This document shows, piece by piece, positions 1-11,169 of a DNA stretch of 64,000 bases. The stretch is from assembly GCA_022578605.1 (NCBI GenBank), contig MU394122.1, forward strand, positions 147,204 to 211,203. The letters are read 5' to 3'. A model generated the notes under the pieces. That model saw nothing but the letters and a program-made list of their open reading frames with translations, did not search any database and was not told the origin of the DNA. The position numbers were made by a program, and so were the translations under genes. Every line of letters starts with the position of its first letter. Within the stretch, counting starts at the first letter, position 1. Source of the DNA: Camillea tinctor. Taxonomy: Eukaryota > Ascomycota > Sordariomycetes > Xylariales > Xylariaceae.

Positions 1-1846
1 AGTAAGCTTGGACCTCACGCCCATTGAATCGGCCCGCCCTGGGGTTGGGTCCAAGAGCTCCAAGTGGCATGCATGCGGCAAGTCCCAATCAGGCAAGGGA
101 TCCGGGGAAAACTTGGTTGTAGGCGATGAAGTCCGTGAGGCTCCTTATACGCTTTATGCGGGGGAAATTGGGGAAAAAAAGGGGGGAGTTGCTTTTGCGT
201 GATGCTCCCCGCAATATTTGGCTAGCCCGGGGTTAATAGTCATTTATAGGTATAGTCTGGTGGCTTAGGTTAGATTCGACTTATATGCACATCAAGTAAG
301 TCTGTTAGTCTATAACATTTCTCATAAGACTAAACACTAGATTGAGCGTCTATTTAGTGTTTGAAGTCCAACGTTATAACTAAGTAAAAATAGGAATAGC
401 AATAGCATTGAACATTATATTGATGTCAGTTATGCCAAGTGTATAGGGGTCTGATCAACACAACATCCCATTGTCGATCGAGTTCGTTTAGTTGTCCCAA
501 ACCTTGTTTATTTATAAAAAAGTTCAACCTAGATGTGCATAGGAAGTGATGTGCAAAGACTTCTTCGAGAATTCCATGCTAATGCAGAATGCAAAATGCA
601 GACCCTGTACATCTATGTAGTATAGAATAGTATAACGTATAAGTGTATGCGGAATGTACCGTATGACTGTGGGGGTATGCAAGTGAAAACCAGAAAGCTG
701 AAGCTAAGTATAATGAGCTATAACTCACATTATTCGGACCGTCTCATCATCTACGGTTCTAGCTCTCTAGCTCACGTAGCTGCTCGGCAAAAACAGCATT
801 CAACATAAATATTCCGTCCTCTTGGGACGATGGGAAAATAAGCTAAGCCCCAGCAAACCCCTGCCGTGCGATTTATCACATGTCACGCTATCGCAGACCG
901 TAGTCTTACCTTGGCATACAGCGAGCAAGATCAAACATCTCTTATGATGTATTTCCACTTAGAGCCCCTGATACTCATTCCCTGAAGTGTATACCGCATT
1001 GGGTGCAGCTGATGCCCAGGGGCAATACAGAGCAAATCGGCAGAGGGCCTAGACCTGGGGTTCGTTAATCTGGTCCGGTCTGGTAATAATAATGGTAGAT
1101 GTAGTAGTTTATGCGATGTGATCGCGATCATCGTTACCCTATCATACGATGACGCATGACAACCGGTTATGAATGGCATTGGTAGAAACAGATCAAAGGC
1201 CTCAAGTGGATGTAAATAGCACCTCAAGTCGTCAAGGATCTTCAGAGTGCGCCAGCCGAACAGGATCTAGCCGTCGGGTAAGCCAAGGCGAACGGAAGAG
1301 TTACCTGCGGGTTCATCCACTTCACAAGTATCGCCGGAAGAGCCGCTTCTAACACCAACCATCAGATGACCTACTTGTTTTTTTTTCTCTTCATGTTGAC
1401 AGAGAAAGGCCGAAGTAGCCCAGAGCATCAGGTTTTGAAGGGTGATTTGTCATTTGACACATGAGGTGCGGCATACCTGATCATTGCTAGTCTACTGCGA
1501 TTGCGTGTTGTGTATTCTAGTGATGATACTATACTGATGAAGAGAAGAAGAAAAAAACTTGATGAGATATGCTACGGAACGGAGTACTGTGGACCAAGAT
1601 GGTAGTCAAACAGGATATGGTGGACGGAGAAGTTCGGTCGAATAGCGAACGTATGAGGCATAATAGAAAATCTACACCCAGACAGGCCACACACATCCAC
1701 AGGCATGTGATATCGGCTCATGATGAAAAACAGAAGTAGAAATAAATAAAATGTAGACACATATGGTTTTCCCCAACCTCATAGATGAATCATCTCGGAA
1801 AAAAGGTTTGGAATATAAGGCCTCCAGGATTCCAGGTCACCGAGCT
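1..1846. other. Intergenic, no supported gene
   Basis: No reading frame here combines an ATG, credible codon use and recognisable protein. The first 200 bases are GC-richer and open in one frame without an ATG, so they could be the 3' end of a gene lying to the left, but nothing in the translation is recognisable. The rest is AT-rich spacer with short homopolymer runs. Confidence 0.5.
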
Positions 1847-2041
1847 CAGCTTTTGACGGCGATCTCGGGTTCCCAGAGCTGATTAATCTGCGACTTGTCG
1901 ATAGGATAGACAAAGTTGATAGCAATGCCTTCCATGAAGTTATACGAACTGCCTCGGCTATCACTCTGAATTCGTAGAACGAACAGAGGACTGCCGGGCA
2001 CAGGTCGGTGGTTATTTTTGTGATGAGAAGAAGAAAGGAAA
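1847..2041 (-). other. Possible orphan coding fragment
   Basis: A frame of about 64 codons ending in TGA at 1847-1849 reads like real protein in its last 45 residues (contains SSYNFMEGIAINFVYPID and QINQLWEPEIAVKS). There is no ATG at a sensible place upstream. An acceptor-like CCCGGCAG lies inside the frame near 2008, so it may be the last exon of a gene whose other exons I could not find, or a relic. The family is not recognised. Chance openness is possible, although the residue composition argues mildly against it. Confidence 0.25.
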
Positions 2042-2554
2042 TTTCCAAGACGCGCAAAAAAAAAATCTTTTCTTTAAATACCTAAGCAGAACTTTCTCTA
2101 GCGCGTTCTCAAGTGTGGCTTAGTAGTTAGTGTACACTAGTACCACAAACAGATTAGGTGGTAAAGCCACAATTTATAGCCACAATTTGTGTTTGCTGGG
2201 TGTGCACAGACCAGGTTAGACTTGCGTCCAGATGTACCCTAGTTGCCTAGGTAGGTATCAAGGCATTTCTACACTACACACACAAGGTAAGGAGTACATA
2301 GGTACTCAAGTACTGTACTTTATTTAATTTTTAGTTGCCTGAGGTCCCCCTCCCCCATAACTAGTACTAATTATGTCAGATTGCCCGAAACTTGTAGCAG
2401 CAAAGCTTCAAAAGTTCAGCCTCTTTTTTCCCACATTCATCAATTCATCCATCATTGCTACTACAACAACCTACATCATTGTTCAAGCAGCGTACACTAG
2501 ACAATACCCACCACCATACAACTTTCAATCTATTCTACCTTCTCCTCTCTCATC
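2042..2554. other. Upstream region of SNU66 gene
   Basis: AT-rich spacer passing into a pyrimidine-rich leader just before the ATG at 2555 (CTTCTCCTCTCTCATC), which is typical of filamentous fungal promoters. No other gene is seen. Confidence 0.5.
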
Positions 2555-4510
2555 ATGGATGCTGCAACTATCGAGGAGACCAATCGCATCCGAGTCTCCT
2601 TGGGCTTGAAACCTCTACCAGTCCCTGGCGCAAGTGGTCCTCAGTTCAAAGAGAAGCAGTCAACCCCCGAAGACGAAGAGGCCGCAAGCACATTAGAAAC
2701 CCGCCAAGCTGCTGCTTACGACAACTACAAGAAGATTCAGGATGCCCAAGATGCGAAGAAGCGACGCGACGAGAAAAACGCTGCCATCAAGAGAGCCCGC
2801 GATGCAGCGAAGCGCTTCGAGGTGTTGGAAGGGAAAGGATTAGGTGACGCAGACGGCGACAACGACCTCGATGCTAAATCCTGGCTTATCAACCAGAAGA
2901 AGAGACAGAAGAAAATTGACAAGGCTCGCAAGTTGGAGGAAGAACTGGCTGCTGCTGAAGCCGCCGCCGCAGCTGCAGTCCAGTACACATCGAAGGACCT
3001 CGCCGGTGTCAAAGTCGGTCATGAAATTGGGTCTTTCGAGGATGGCGACGAGCAAATCTTGACCCTCAAAGATACCAACGTAATAGGTGATGAGGACGAA
3101 GGTGACGAGCTTGAGAACATCAATCTACGCGAACGGGAGAAGCTCAACGAGAAGCTCGAACTGAAGAAGAAAAAGCCCGTCTACGATCCCCACCAGATGA
3201 ATGAAAGTGGCGAGCGGAATATTCTTGCTCAATATGACGAGGAAATCGATGGAAAGAAAACCAAACGATTCACCCTAGACGGGCAAGGGAATACTGTGCA
3301 GATAAGCAGCCTAGCTGGTCAAGCACAAAGCCGCCCGCTACAGAAGATTGATCTCGACTTCTTGACCGAAGATAAACCAGCGTCAGATTACCTAGACATT
3401 TCCGAAGTCAAAGTAAAAAAGCCCAAAAAGAAGAAGTCTAAATCGACGAGGCAACGGCCAATCGATGAAGACGATATCTTCCCTGCACAACCTGAGCCAG
3501 ACCAGTCCATGGATATCGATTCCGGCGCTGCATTTGTGAGTAGAAAACGTAAGACCAATGATGACTCCATAGTCGACGACGAGGATCTGCAAGCAACCCT
3601 AGCCGCTCAAAGAAGAGATGCTTTAAAGAAGAGAAAAAGAAACCGACCCGAAGATCTCGCTCGGCAGCTAAGAGAGGAGGCGCAGACACCAGGTACTGAA
3701 GATGAAGGTCCTCAGGAAGGTGGACTAGTCATCGATGAGATTTCTGAGTTTGTTTCGGGTTTGAAAAAGGAGGATATCGAAGACCGAAAACCTCGCAAAC
3801 CAAAGTCGCCTAAGGACGCACCCATTACAGCTATGGAGGACGAATCTGACGAGGACGAGCCTATGAAAGACGGATACGATCTTGATAGCGAGGGAGTTAA
3901 ACGCGAAACCTCTATCCCAGCGGAGACGGCCATCATCGGTGTTGACGAGGAAAAAACCGTGGGGTCGGGGATTGGCGCTACTCTCCAACTTCTGAAAGAG
4001 CGCCAGTTGCTAAAGGATTCACATGGAGGGGAGTTGAACGAAAAGCTCCGACAGCAGCAATTATTCATTGCCGAGAAGAAGCAACGCATCAATGAAATCG
4101 AACAGGAGGCACGCAACCAACGCGAGCGTGACCGTAGAAGTGGAAAACTCGACCGTATGTCTGTACGAGAGAGAGAGGAGTGGGCCCGTCAGCAAAATAA
4201 CATTCGAGACCAACACACATCCCGACAGATGGTCGAGTTGTTCAACAAGGGTTACAAGCCTAACGTGGAGCTGAGATACAACGATGAATTCGGTAGAGAA
4301 CTAGACCAGAAAGCTGCCTTCAAACATCTCAGCCATCAGTTCCATGGCAAAGGCAGCGGCAAGGGCAAGACTGACAAGCGCCTCAAGAAGATAGAAGACG
4401 AGAAACGCCGTGAAGCTCAGAGCATGCTAGATGCAAGCTCCGGAGGTATGAGCGGAGCCACGGCCCAGCAGACGAAGAAGAGGAAGGAAGCTGGCGTGCG
4501 ACTAGGTTAA
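2555..4510 (+). CDS. snu66: U4/U6.U5 tri-snRNP protein Snu66/SART-1 family
   Basis: Nuclear component of the U4/U6.U5 tri-snRNP, needed for pre-mRNA splicing. The protein is 651 aa from an unspliced frame, close to the length of other fungal Snu66 proteins. The family signature starts at residue 5 with TIEETNRIRVSLGLKPLP. The body is highly charged, with long coiled-coil-like Lys/Glu stretches (residues 60-140 and 480-560), basic tracts such as KKPKKKKSK, and a conserved C-terminal block containing NVELRYNDEFGRELDQKAAFKHLSHQFHG split by a Gly/Lys linker. The family is well established for tri-snRNP assembly; no catalytic residues are expected. The ATG was chosen because it opens directly on the conserved N-terminus after a pyrimidine-rich leader. 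It stands alone, with 0.7 kb to the next gene on the opposite strand. Confidence 0.95.
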   Translation: MDAATIEETNRIRVSLGLKPLPVPGASGPQFKEKQSTPEDEEAASTLETRQAAAYDNYKKIQDAQDAKKRRDEKNAAIKRARDAAKRFEVLEGKGLGDADGDNDLDAKSWLINQKKRQKKIDKARKLEEELAAAEAAAAAAVQYTSKDLAGVKVGHEIGSFEDGDEQILTLKDTNVIGDEDEGDELENINLREREKLNEKLELKKKKPVYDPHQMNESGERNILAQYDEEIDGKKTKRFTLDGQGNTVQISSLAGQAQSRPLQKIDLDFLTEDKPASDYLDISEVKVKKPKKKKSKSTRQRPIDEDDIFPAQPEPDQSMDIDSGAAFVSRKRKTNDDSIVDDEDLQATLAAQRRDALKKRKRNRPEDLARQLREEAQTPGTEDEGPQEGGLVIDEISEFVSGLKKEDIEDRKPRKPKSPKDAPITAMEDESDEDEPMKDGYDLDSEGVKRETSIPAETAIIGVDEEKTVGSGIGATLQLLKERQLLKDSHGGELNEKLRQQQLFIAEKKQRINEIEQEARNQRERDRRSGKLDRMSVREREEWARQQNNIRDQHTSRQMVELFNKGYKPNVELRYNDEFGRELDQKAAFKHLSHQFHGKGSGKGKTDKRLKKIEDEKRREAQSMLDASSGGMSGATAQQTKKRKEAGVRLG

Positions 4511-5239
4511 AGGGGCGGTTTACATACATTTTTAAAAGGTGCTTCTCCCTTGTACACGTATCACTTATTAATATACCATCGCTAACAAATGAGCCTAAGT
4601 TGCCCGTTTCCTTTGCAACAGTCTTCGTGGAAGTTTCCACGTCCCATAATCTTTTGTTACCGGAACTAGGCGATGAAGTCATCCCTAGTTTCGCTTCCTT
4701 TCTTTCACCATTTTGACTTCTGCTCGGTACTTTCCACCTTCTCCTTACCTAATGTAGGCCACCTGCTACTCACCAGCATAGAGCAACCACACATGGGAAA
4801 ATTGTGACACCTAGCAACACTCCCGTGTTTCGTAGCTTTCATTGGCAAGGCCAAGTATCTCACGATATGATCGTATTTGTGATCACCTCATTTAACTACT
4901 AACCCGTCAGTCGAGTCAGATTCTTATATTACCAGTCCAACAGAACGCGAAACAAGGCAATCGGCTCCGAGTCTATATTAAGCCTAATGAAGACGTATGG
5001 ACTTGATTGGGCCACAGTCTAACATTCACATATAGTAGAACACATCACCTCTCGAAGTACCCGTATTCTAGGTGTTATATAGTTATCTTGTTAGGTCACT
5101 AACACACTTATTTAGCAAGCAACTCGTTTCATATATTGAAAGGCAGGTATGCACAGGGAAATAAATATCCAATCAATTATCTAGCGAACGTGCCATATGA
5201 ATCTACATATCCAAAAAGACATAACTATTCTACTCCCCT
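4511..5239. other. 3' flank and spacer between SNU66 and the next gene
   Basis: Convergent intergenic space. A short perfect hairpin, CGTGGAA-GT-TTCCACG, lies at about 4625-4640, within 130 bases of the stop codon. Otherwise it is AT-rich spacer with no coding signal. Confidence 0.5.
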
Positions 5240-6043
5240 TTATTTTTGATCAGCAGCTTTCTTCTCCAAAACCTCAAAATCTACTAAGCCTGGCAACCAG
5301 ATCGGCTTAGGTGCAAGCAACTCGCTCCCACTACTCCGGCAGCTGTTCTCCGGGGTCTTATAGCTGGTCGACGCAGAGTCGCTCGAAGCCGGGTGGCTAC
5401 GGCTGCTACTATCGTCAAGTCTCAGTATCTCGAAAAAAGAAAGGTGAAAGCCAGCCACGTCGCCACGCCCCACGCTATTATTATTGCTGCTGCTATTGTG
5501 CGAAGGTGACCTGCGCGCCGCGGGCGTCGAGCCCATAGCTCGTTTGATTATCTCGTTAGCACTAGTGATACGGCTCTGGGGACGCTCAAAGAATTTCTTA
5601 CGCCAACGCAGCCGACTGCGGAAAACATGTTAAACACCCTGATCCTGACCTTCATCCTCATCCTCGCTCTCACTACTACTATTCTCCCACGCTGGGAAGC
5701 TGTGCTTGTTGGCCTTGCGTGGCGCGCCCGGACACTCGTCCACGCTGGACAGCGTGGCCTGGTGCGGAGGCGTGTGAGGCGTCGCGCAGAGTGAGGTAGA
5801 GGGGATCGGCGTGCGTGGACGTTCAATGGTTGGCCCTGAGAGACGCATGAGGCGGATCCGTGTGCGCAGGGGCAAGCGAAACTCACCTGTGAATGTCGTC
5901 GTCGTGCCCGTAGCACTACCGGCCGGGGTCGTGGTCTCGGTATCCATGGAGGACCACGAGGACAACTCGATGGCGTTGCTTTGTGGGCTTGAGAGTTTGC
6001 CACGGCCAGCGGGCGTTGGGGTCGATGAGCGGGAGTTGGACAT
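5240..6043 (-). CDS. Low-complexity hypothetical protein, structure uncertain
   Basis: Not recognised. From ATG 6043 the frame encodes a Ser/Thr/Pro-rich protein ending in an acidic tail (SSSESEDEDEG) at a TAA at 5630-5632. The same frame reopens immediately and runs to 5240, with a basic segment (RLRWRKKFFERPQSRITSANE) and then Ser-rich sequence. Two splice features can be seen. One is a frame-neutral 51-base intron 5836-5886 (ACAG|GTGAGT to CTCTCAG). The other is a possible 111-base intron 5539-5649 (AAG|GTCAGG to AACGAG), with a good TGCTAAC branch site, that would remove the TAA but also the basic segment. Alternatives are a stop at 5630 (137 aa, or 120 aa if spliced), a broken gene, or an intron I have misplaced. 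Probably disordered; the function is unknown. Confidence 0.4.
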
Positions 6044-6951
6044 TTTGCTTAGAGGTTTTTGTCTTTGGCTATTTGTGAAAAGAGAGGTTCGAGTAGGTAG
6101 TGGAAGTTTGCGAGTTCTGTCTAAGACTCCAACTGAGAGATTTCGATTTTTTGGGCGAGTATACTTACCTTGTTGAAGTCTGATGGGTAGCTGTGAAACT
6201 GTTGTTTAGTTTTGTTGCTCTAGAACTGATGATGCTGATGAGAAACTGTCGTTGGGATAAGCTGGGAGTTTGTTACGACTTATATACACGAACTGCCGGC
6301 CTATTGCTTCTTGTAGTATGCAAAACAGCTGGACAAAGGTGCGAGTTCCTTGTGGTTGCACAACAATTCCATTCAGCAGATCGCCCGGTGCCCCTGGGCC
6401 TATCAAGGGATCCTTTGTTCATAATCACATGGCTGCCACCTGGCTTTCGTTGGTTGTTTCGAAATTAAGAAATATGTTGTTCGCTAGATAAAGACTTCGA
6501 CACAATGCATGGTGAGGTCTTTGCAACATTTGCTGAGAGAAATGTATAATAAATAGGTGGACAAAGTAAAGAGAAAGGGATTGTTCGTCAGGAAGAGAGC
6601 TTTCGAACTCCATAACTCTAGTTTAATCCATAGCTTTTAGAGAAGGGAAATGTGATAGCTCAAGTGATTTGAAGATGGTATGTCGCTTGAGAATGTTACG
6701 TCCCAGTCAGGGGGATAACTATATAATACAGAATTGGGTCACAATGATCACTTGGTCATTGTGAGAATTTTTTGGTCTCATGGTACAATGGGGTTCCCAA
6801 CACCTATTGTAACATACACATGGAAGATACGTAAAATTAGTTATATTTAGAGGTTCGAGAAAAAAAAAAGAATGCTAATGCATAGGATAATGTCTTTCTC
6901 TCGCGAAAATCGCGTAGGTACCTATGTGTTCTCCGACTATCGAGCATCCCT
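6044..6951. other. Intergenic, no gene seen
   Basis: Upstream region of the minus-strand gene starting at 6043. It contains a perfect 8-bp inverted repeat, CACAATGA...TCATTGTG, at 6740-6763 with an 8-base loop. No coding frame is convincing. Confidence 0.5.
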
Positions 6952-7317
6952 TTACAGATCATCCCAATACCGACGGCGTACATGGTCGTTGTCGTAAGCA
7001 TCGAACTGGCTGTACACATCGTTCTCATAATAAGCTCCGAGCCCGCTGCCGCGTACATGGTCGTTGTCATAGCTATCGAACAGCTCGCGCACGTCGTCTC
7101 CGTCATAGTTTCCGAACCGGCTTCTGCACCCTTCGCACTTGTACACGTCGACCTTCTGCGGCGGGTGCTGGACCCGGAGATCTCGGCACAGGATGGGCGG
7201 AATGCGGGTTTCCGCTGCCCTCCTGCACACGATGATTTCGTGCGCGGCCCACGAGCCCGGGACTATGTGGCCCCCGTCTTGCTGGCACCATTCGACCTTT
7301 GTGGTGTGGAAACACAT
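6952..7317 (-). CDS. Small Cys-rich protein with tandem YDNDHVR repeats
   Basis: A 121-aa protein without introns. The N-terminal half begins MCFHTTKVEWCQQDGGH and carries scattered cysteines, ending in a CEGC knuckle (KCEGCRSRF). This resembles the many small fungal proteins that start MCFY/MCFH with spaced cysteines, probably metal-binding and without known function. The C-terminal half holds two degenerate repeats of about 24 residues, DVRELFDSYDNDHVR and DVYSQFDAYDNDHVR, separated by a Gly/Tyr linker. There is no signal peptide or membrane segment. The frame on the opposite strand is also open over much of this stretch, but its composition is unlike a protein. I infer a real gene from the ATG context, the Cys pattern and the protein-level repeat. 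Confidence 0.6.
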   Translation of the reverse strand: MCFHTTKVEWCQQDGGHIVPGSWAAHEIIVCRRAAETRIPPILCRDLRVQHPPQKVDVYKCEGCRSRFGNYDGDDVRELFDSYDNDHVRGSGLGAYYENDVYSQFDAYDNDHVRRRYWDDL

Positions 7318-7915
7318 GGAGTGAATGTTCCGGTTTTTTTTTTCTAGGGTTGGGATATGTCGAGTATCGTAGTAAGTGAAAATTCGTTGATGTGTAAAAT
7401 TGAAAATGAAAAGGCAGACAAGAGTAGAGGTAGAGGAAGAGAATAGGAGTTTATCAGCTCCTTTTTATGCTATTTTCAGTGTTGTGTTGAACGCATGAAT
7501 GGACATGGCTTCTCACGGCTGATATTGGCATAACCTACCTAACTATGAGTTTATATTGCATCACATACAATGGGCTGTCTTTTCAATATGACAGACTAAT
7601 TAGTTAGTATATGGTGTCACCATCTAAATTCTATAAAGACTTTGCGTTTTCTGATATAACCTATGTGTGTTTTGCTGTCTAGACTTCATGCTGGAATAAA
7701 CTTCCACTACGTGCAATACTCCCTTACCCTTTAGGTTACCTCTTACATGCCTCTAATTCTCAAATTAGACACTCACTTGACATTCGACAGTCACTAGGAG
7801 ATAATCAACATTTGTGGTTTGCTTGTAGGCCGCCCGAAGCGTGTTTTTGTCTTGATTGGTCATAACATAGTACGCATACATCATAAGCTCAGAGCTTCCA
7901 TGATCAGCTTAAAAC
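7318..7915. other. Intergenic, no gene seen
   Basis: Spacer between the small Cys-rich gene and the hydrolase, both on the minus strand. AT-rich with a purine-rich stretch just upstream of 7317; nothing else is evident. Confidence 0.5.
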
Positions 7916-9172
7916 CTAGAGAGAAGGTTTCTTGAGATCGCTCCCGAGAACGGTCTCCAGGAAGTCACCGAGGTGCTTGTTCGACTCCTCGGGTTTTTGA
8001 ATCATAACCCAGTGCGACGCACCCGCGACCACTTCCTTCTTGAGGCCGGCCGCGAAGTACTTCTCCTGGCCGTCCGCGAGCGACGGCACCAGCACCGAGT
8101 CCAGCTCGGCCATGACGATCATGGCGGGGACCTTGAACTTGAAGTCGGCGTACTCGGCAGCGATGGGGAGCTCATCCTGGCCGTTGAGCTCGCGCGTGCG
8201 GTACCAGTTGCACGGCCCGCGGAACCCGTTGCGCGAGTACTCCTTGGCGTAATGGGCCATCATCTCGGCGTCGACGAAAGGCGGCGGGCCGACGTTGGCC
8301 AGGCGCTCTGGGTAGAGGCCGTGCTCCGGAGCGAAGATGGCCTGGCCGTCGGGCGTCCTGCCGCCGTACAGACCGTTCAAGAATGCTAATATCTTCTCGG
8401 GCGACTTGCCGACGGCAGCCTCGTTATCGCCCCTGGCAAAGGAAATCTGGTAGCCGAACTGCGGCATACGCTCGGCGAGCTGCTCGGTGGTCACTACAAA
8501 AGGGAGTCAGAAACTGCTATTGGGTAACATTTGCGTTCCCCGCTTCATGTTCAGGATGTGGTAATTAATGTGCTTGGCCAGGATAAGCAATATCACCCCC
8601 CAAGGTAGGCAGCAGGCTAGAAGGGGGGCCATGTGGGGAGTCAAATCAATAAATCTTAGAATCACTCACTGACGAAGGGCACTGGCGGGGTGAATGGCAC
8701 ACAGTAACTGAAGACGGCTCGGATGAGCTCAGGATAGTACATAGTCATTCGCCAGATGAAGAACCCGCCCCAGTCGTGGCCACCGAGGATGACGGGCTGG
8801 TCGGTCTCGGCCTTAATGAGGGTGGCGATGTGGGCAGTGATCTTCTTCATCGTGTACTCCTCGAAAGCCTCAGGGGCGGAGGTCTGTCCGTAGCCCAGCA
8901 TATCCGGGACGATAACCTGCAAACCCAGGGATGTCAGGTAAGGGACTTGGTAACGCCATCCCATACCTAGATCGGGCCTGTCCTTTTTATTTAGTTACGG
9001 CCACATGTGGGATGCGGGCAAAGAAGTGTAGTTACCAGCCGTGGATGAGAACTGCAGTAGCAACAGGCTTGCCTTCTGGCTTTGCCAACATGTAATGGTA
9101 GGTGAAATCTCCGATTTTGAGGAATTTATGTTCCACCCGGGAATCATTAGGAGTTAGAGCGTCGACCGCCAT
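7916..9172 (-). CDS. Alpha/beta hydrolase, soluble epoxide hydrolase type
   Basis: Three exons: 9036-9172, 8670-8977 and 7916-8493, giving 340 aa. Introns are GTAACT...GGACAG and GTGAGT...TTTGTAG and both keep frame. The fold signature is complete: oxyanion motif HGWPD at residues 44-48, nucleophile elbow GGHDWGG with Asp114, and C-terminal GASHW with His309 as base. The Asp nucleophile (rather than Ser) in GHDWGG, together with HGxP, is what separates epoxide hydrolases and dehalogenases from esterases. The family opens epoxides to diols by attack of the Asp and hydrolysis of the ester. The substrate cannot be read from the sequence; detoxification or lipid and secondary-metabolite epoxides are typical. 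No signal peptide, so it is probably cytosolic. No neighbouring pathway genes are seen. Confidence 0.9.
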
Positions 9173-11165
9173 CCTAAGACGGTGTGAAGATAGCTTCAAT
9201 AGTGGCGATAAGAGTTCTTATTTTTCTTTTTCTTCTTCTCCTTCTCAGGAGATTGTAGAATTTGATAGGTAAAGTTGTAAGAAGTGGAGGGTTGAAAGGA
9301 AGGGAAGAGACTTATATATAGAGAGACCGAAGTCAATCACTTAGCTTTATAAGACATAGATATCTATGACCCTTCGGCAAACAGGGGTATTCAGTAAACA
9401 GAACCATCGGGATAACAAGTACAAAATGCAAAGGCTACCAGGGTTCTAGGGTTTCATGCTAGCCAAGAGGAACTGGTGGGTCAAGTATGTGAATGAGATA
9501 TTGATAAGTACACAGGTAGGCAGGTGGTTAAGTAAGGCAGGTTTCTCCCCTCCCCTTATGTGGCATCACGTAAGGAATACGAAAACTGTAGTTATTATTG
9601 ATAATAACATCGTCCGAGTTGTAGTAAATGCGGGTAGTTTACTTGACGCAAGAACCCTGAAGTTTTCTTTCTGCTATCAGCTAGGTTATCAAATAAGCCT
9701 CGGCTATAGCCGTCTTGGGTAAGTGTTCAGACACTTTTAGTTAGGTTCAGAAAAATGAAATGGTCCGGAACTATAACTTGCTATTTAGTATCGAACCTAT
9801 CGTAGTGTATGATGTCCTCTCAAGCCTCGGTATGTTTGTTAGCAGGTTGGTTACACCGTTTCTTCTCACCACGGACTAGGTATAGGGTAACTCTGCATAA
9901 CATACGAGAAGGGGTTGACGGTCCGTGTGCTACAGTTGCACACGAGTGCGAATGCGACGGGGTTGAGGAGGAAGACCCCACGGCTAAGAAGCACCACGGA
10001 GAGATAGTTAGCAGTTTCCGGCAGCGGCACGGCCTTAGAACGGCGCCGTTGATCTCCCGGATCTCCCGCGATTTGTGCAACATACTATATGTCACTAAGT
10101 CCTGTTGTACTAGACTGCACTAACTTAAGTTGCTGCATCAGTATCTGATTGGAAGTTTTGATAGTATCTGATCATACTTAAGGAATATAGCTCTCTCTTA
10201 TGGGCATGAAATTAAACAGACGTTCTTCGCATGCCAAACCGTAACATACAGGTAACCATTCATTAAATGCGGTGTAAGTCCTTTGTTCAAGTTTTTGAGA
10301 AAGAAAAGAAGAAGAAGAACATAGAGGGGAGGAATGATATCGTCAAAGCGTGCTTTATCGTTTTACTTAACCCGTGTACCTACTAGGGAGCAGTTTATAA
10401 GAAGGTCGAATATAGGTCTAGAAAGATAGTTTATCGTTGTCACTGGACTTGGGATTGCACCGCACCCAACGGAATTAGTGATATACTGGATCGGGTTAGG
10501 TTCAAACCTCGGCTTGAACCCACTAGAACTCGGTCTTGCAATCCATAAATAGAAAAGATTCGGGGACTTTTTTATCTTCTTCTCTTTAGTTTCGATTACC
10601 AATCAAGGCAACTTTCAGATATAGGGTGTGACGGAACCAGCAGACGATCTGACGGTGGAGGTAGAGACGCTTGCCCGCTGGAGGGGTCTCTTAGAACGGT
10701 AGTCGGTGCGGTATGATGGGCGGAGGGGGATAGCTTGGGGCCTTTATTCATCTTATTCGAGTGGATGTCATGGGAATCAAAATGTAGGATGATATAAAAT
10801 TCCAAGCGATTTCTATCTCTATAGATCTCAAATGGTCAGTAACCAACTTAACTCAGGGTCTTAGATCTTGGCAACGGGCTCGATCGCCGTTATAAGTCGG
10901 TCAGAGAATATAACTACGTTACTAATCATGAGGCAAAACTGTCATATAAGAAAAAGGCTTCGGCTATTGAAGCCGTAATCTTGGGCACACATGGACTCGC
11001 TCAGCTCACTCGCTCTAATCTAAGCAATCCTCTCCTCCTTTTCGATATCAAATCAAACCTGAGTACGTTGAGTTAAAAGACCTAATTCGAGACCGCAACA
11101 GGCATATGAAACATATGAGCTAAGTGACTAAAGTTCGTCAGACACCATGGCCGAAGCCCTTCATT
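9173..11165. other. Gene-poor spacer
   Basis: About 2 kb without a supportable gene. A GC-richer patch at 9900-10080 is open on both strands but has no ATG-anchored protein I can recognise. The stretch just before 11170 does not contain the N-terminal half expected for the NmrA-like relic that follows. Confidence 0.45.
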
Positions 11166-11169
11166 TCAG

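Noticed and set aside
8..202. Open frame of 64 codons at the left edge
   Set aside because: It begins with TTG, not ATG, and the translation matches nothing I recognise. It could be the tail of a gene cut by the window edge, but this cannot be supported.
1572..1760. 62-codon minus-strand frame with a signal-peptide-like start
   Set aside because: Only the first 15 residues look like a secretion signal. The rest has no cysteine pattern or family features, and AT-rich DNA readily encodes Phe/Leu/Ile runs.
9809..10123. 104-codon frame on the plus strand, also open on the minus strand
   Set aside because: Both strands are open because of local composition; neither translation looks like protein, and no splice-supported extension was found.
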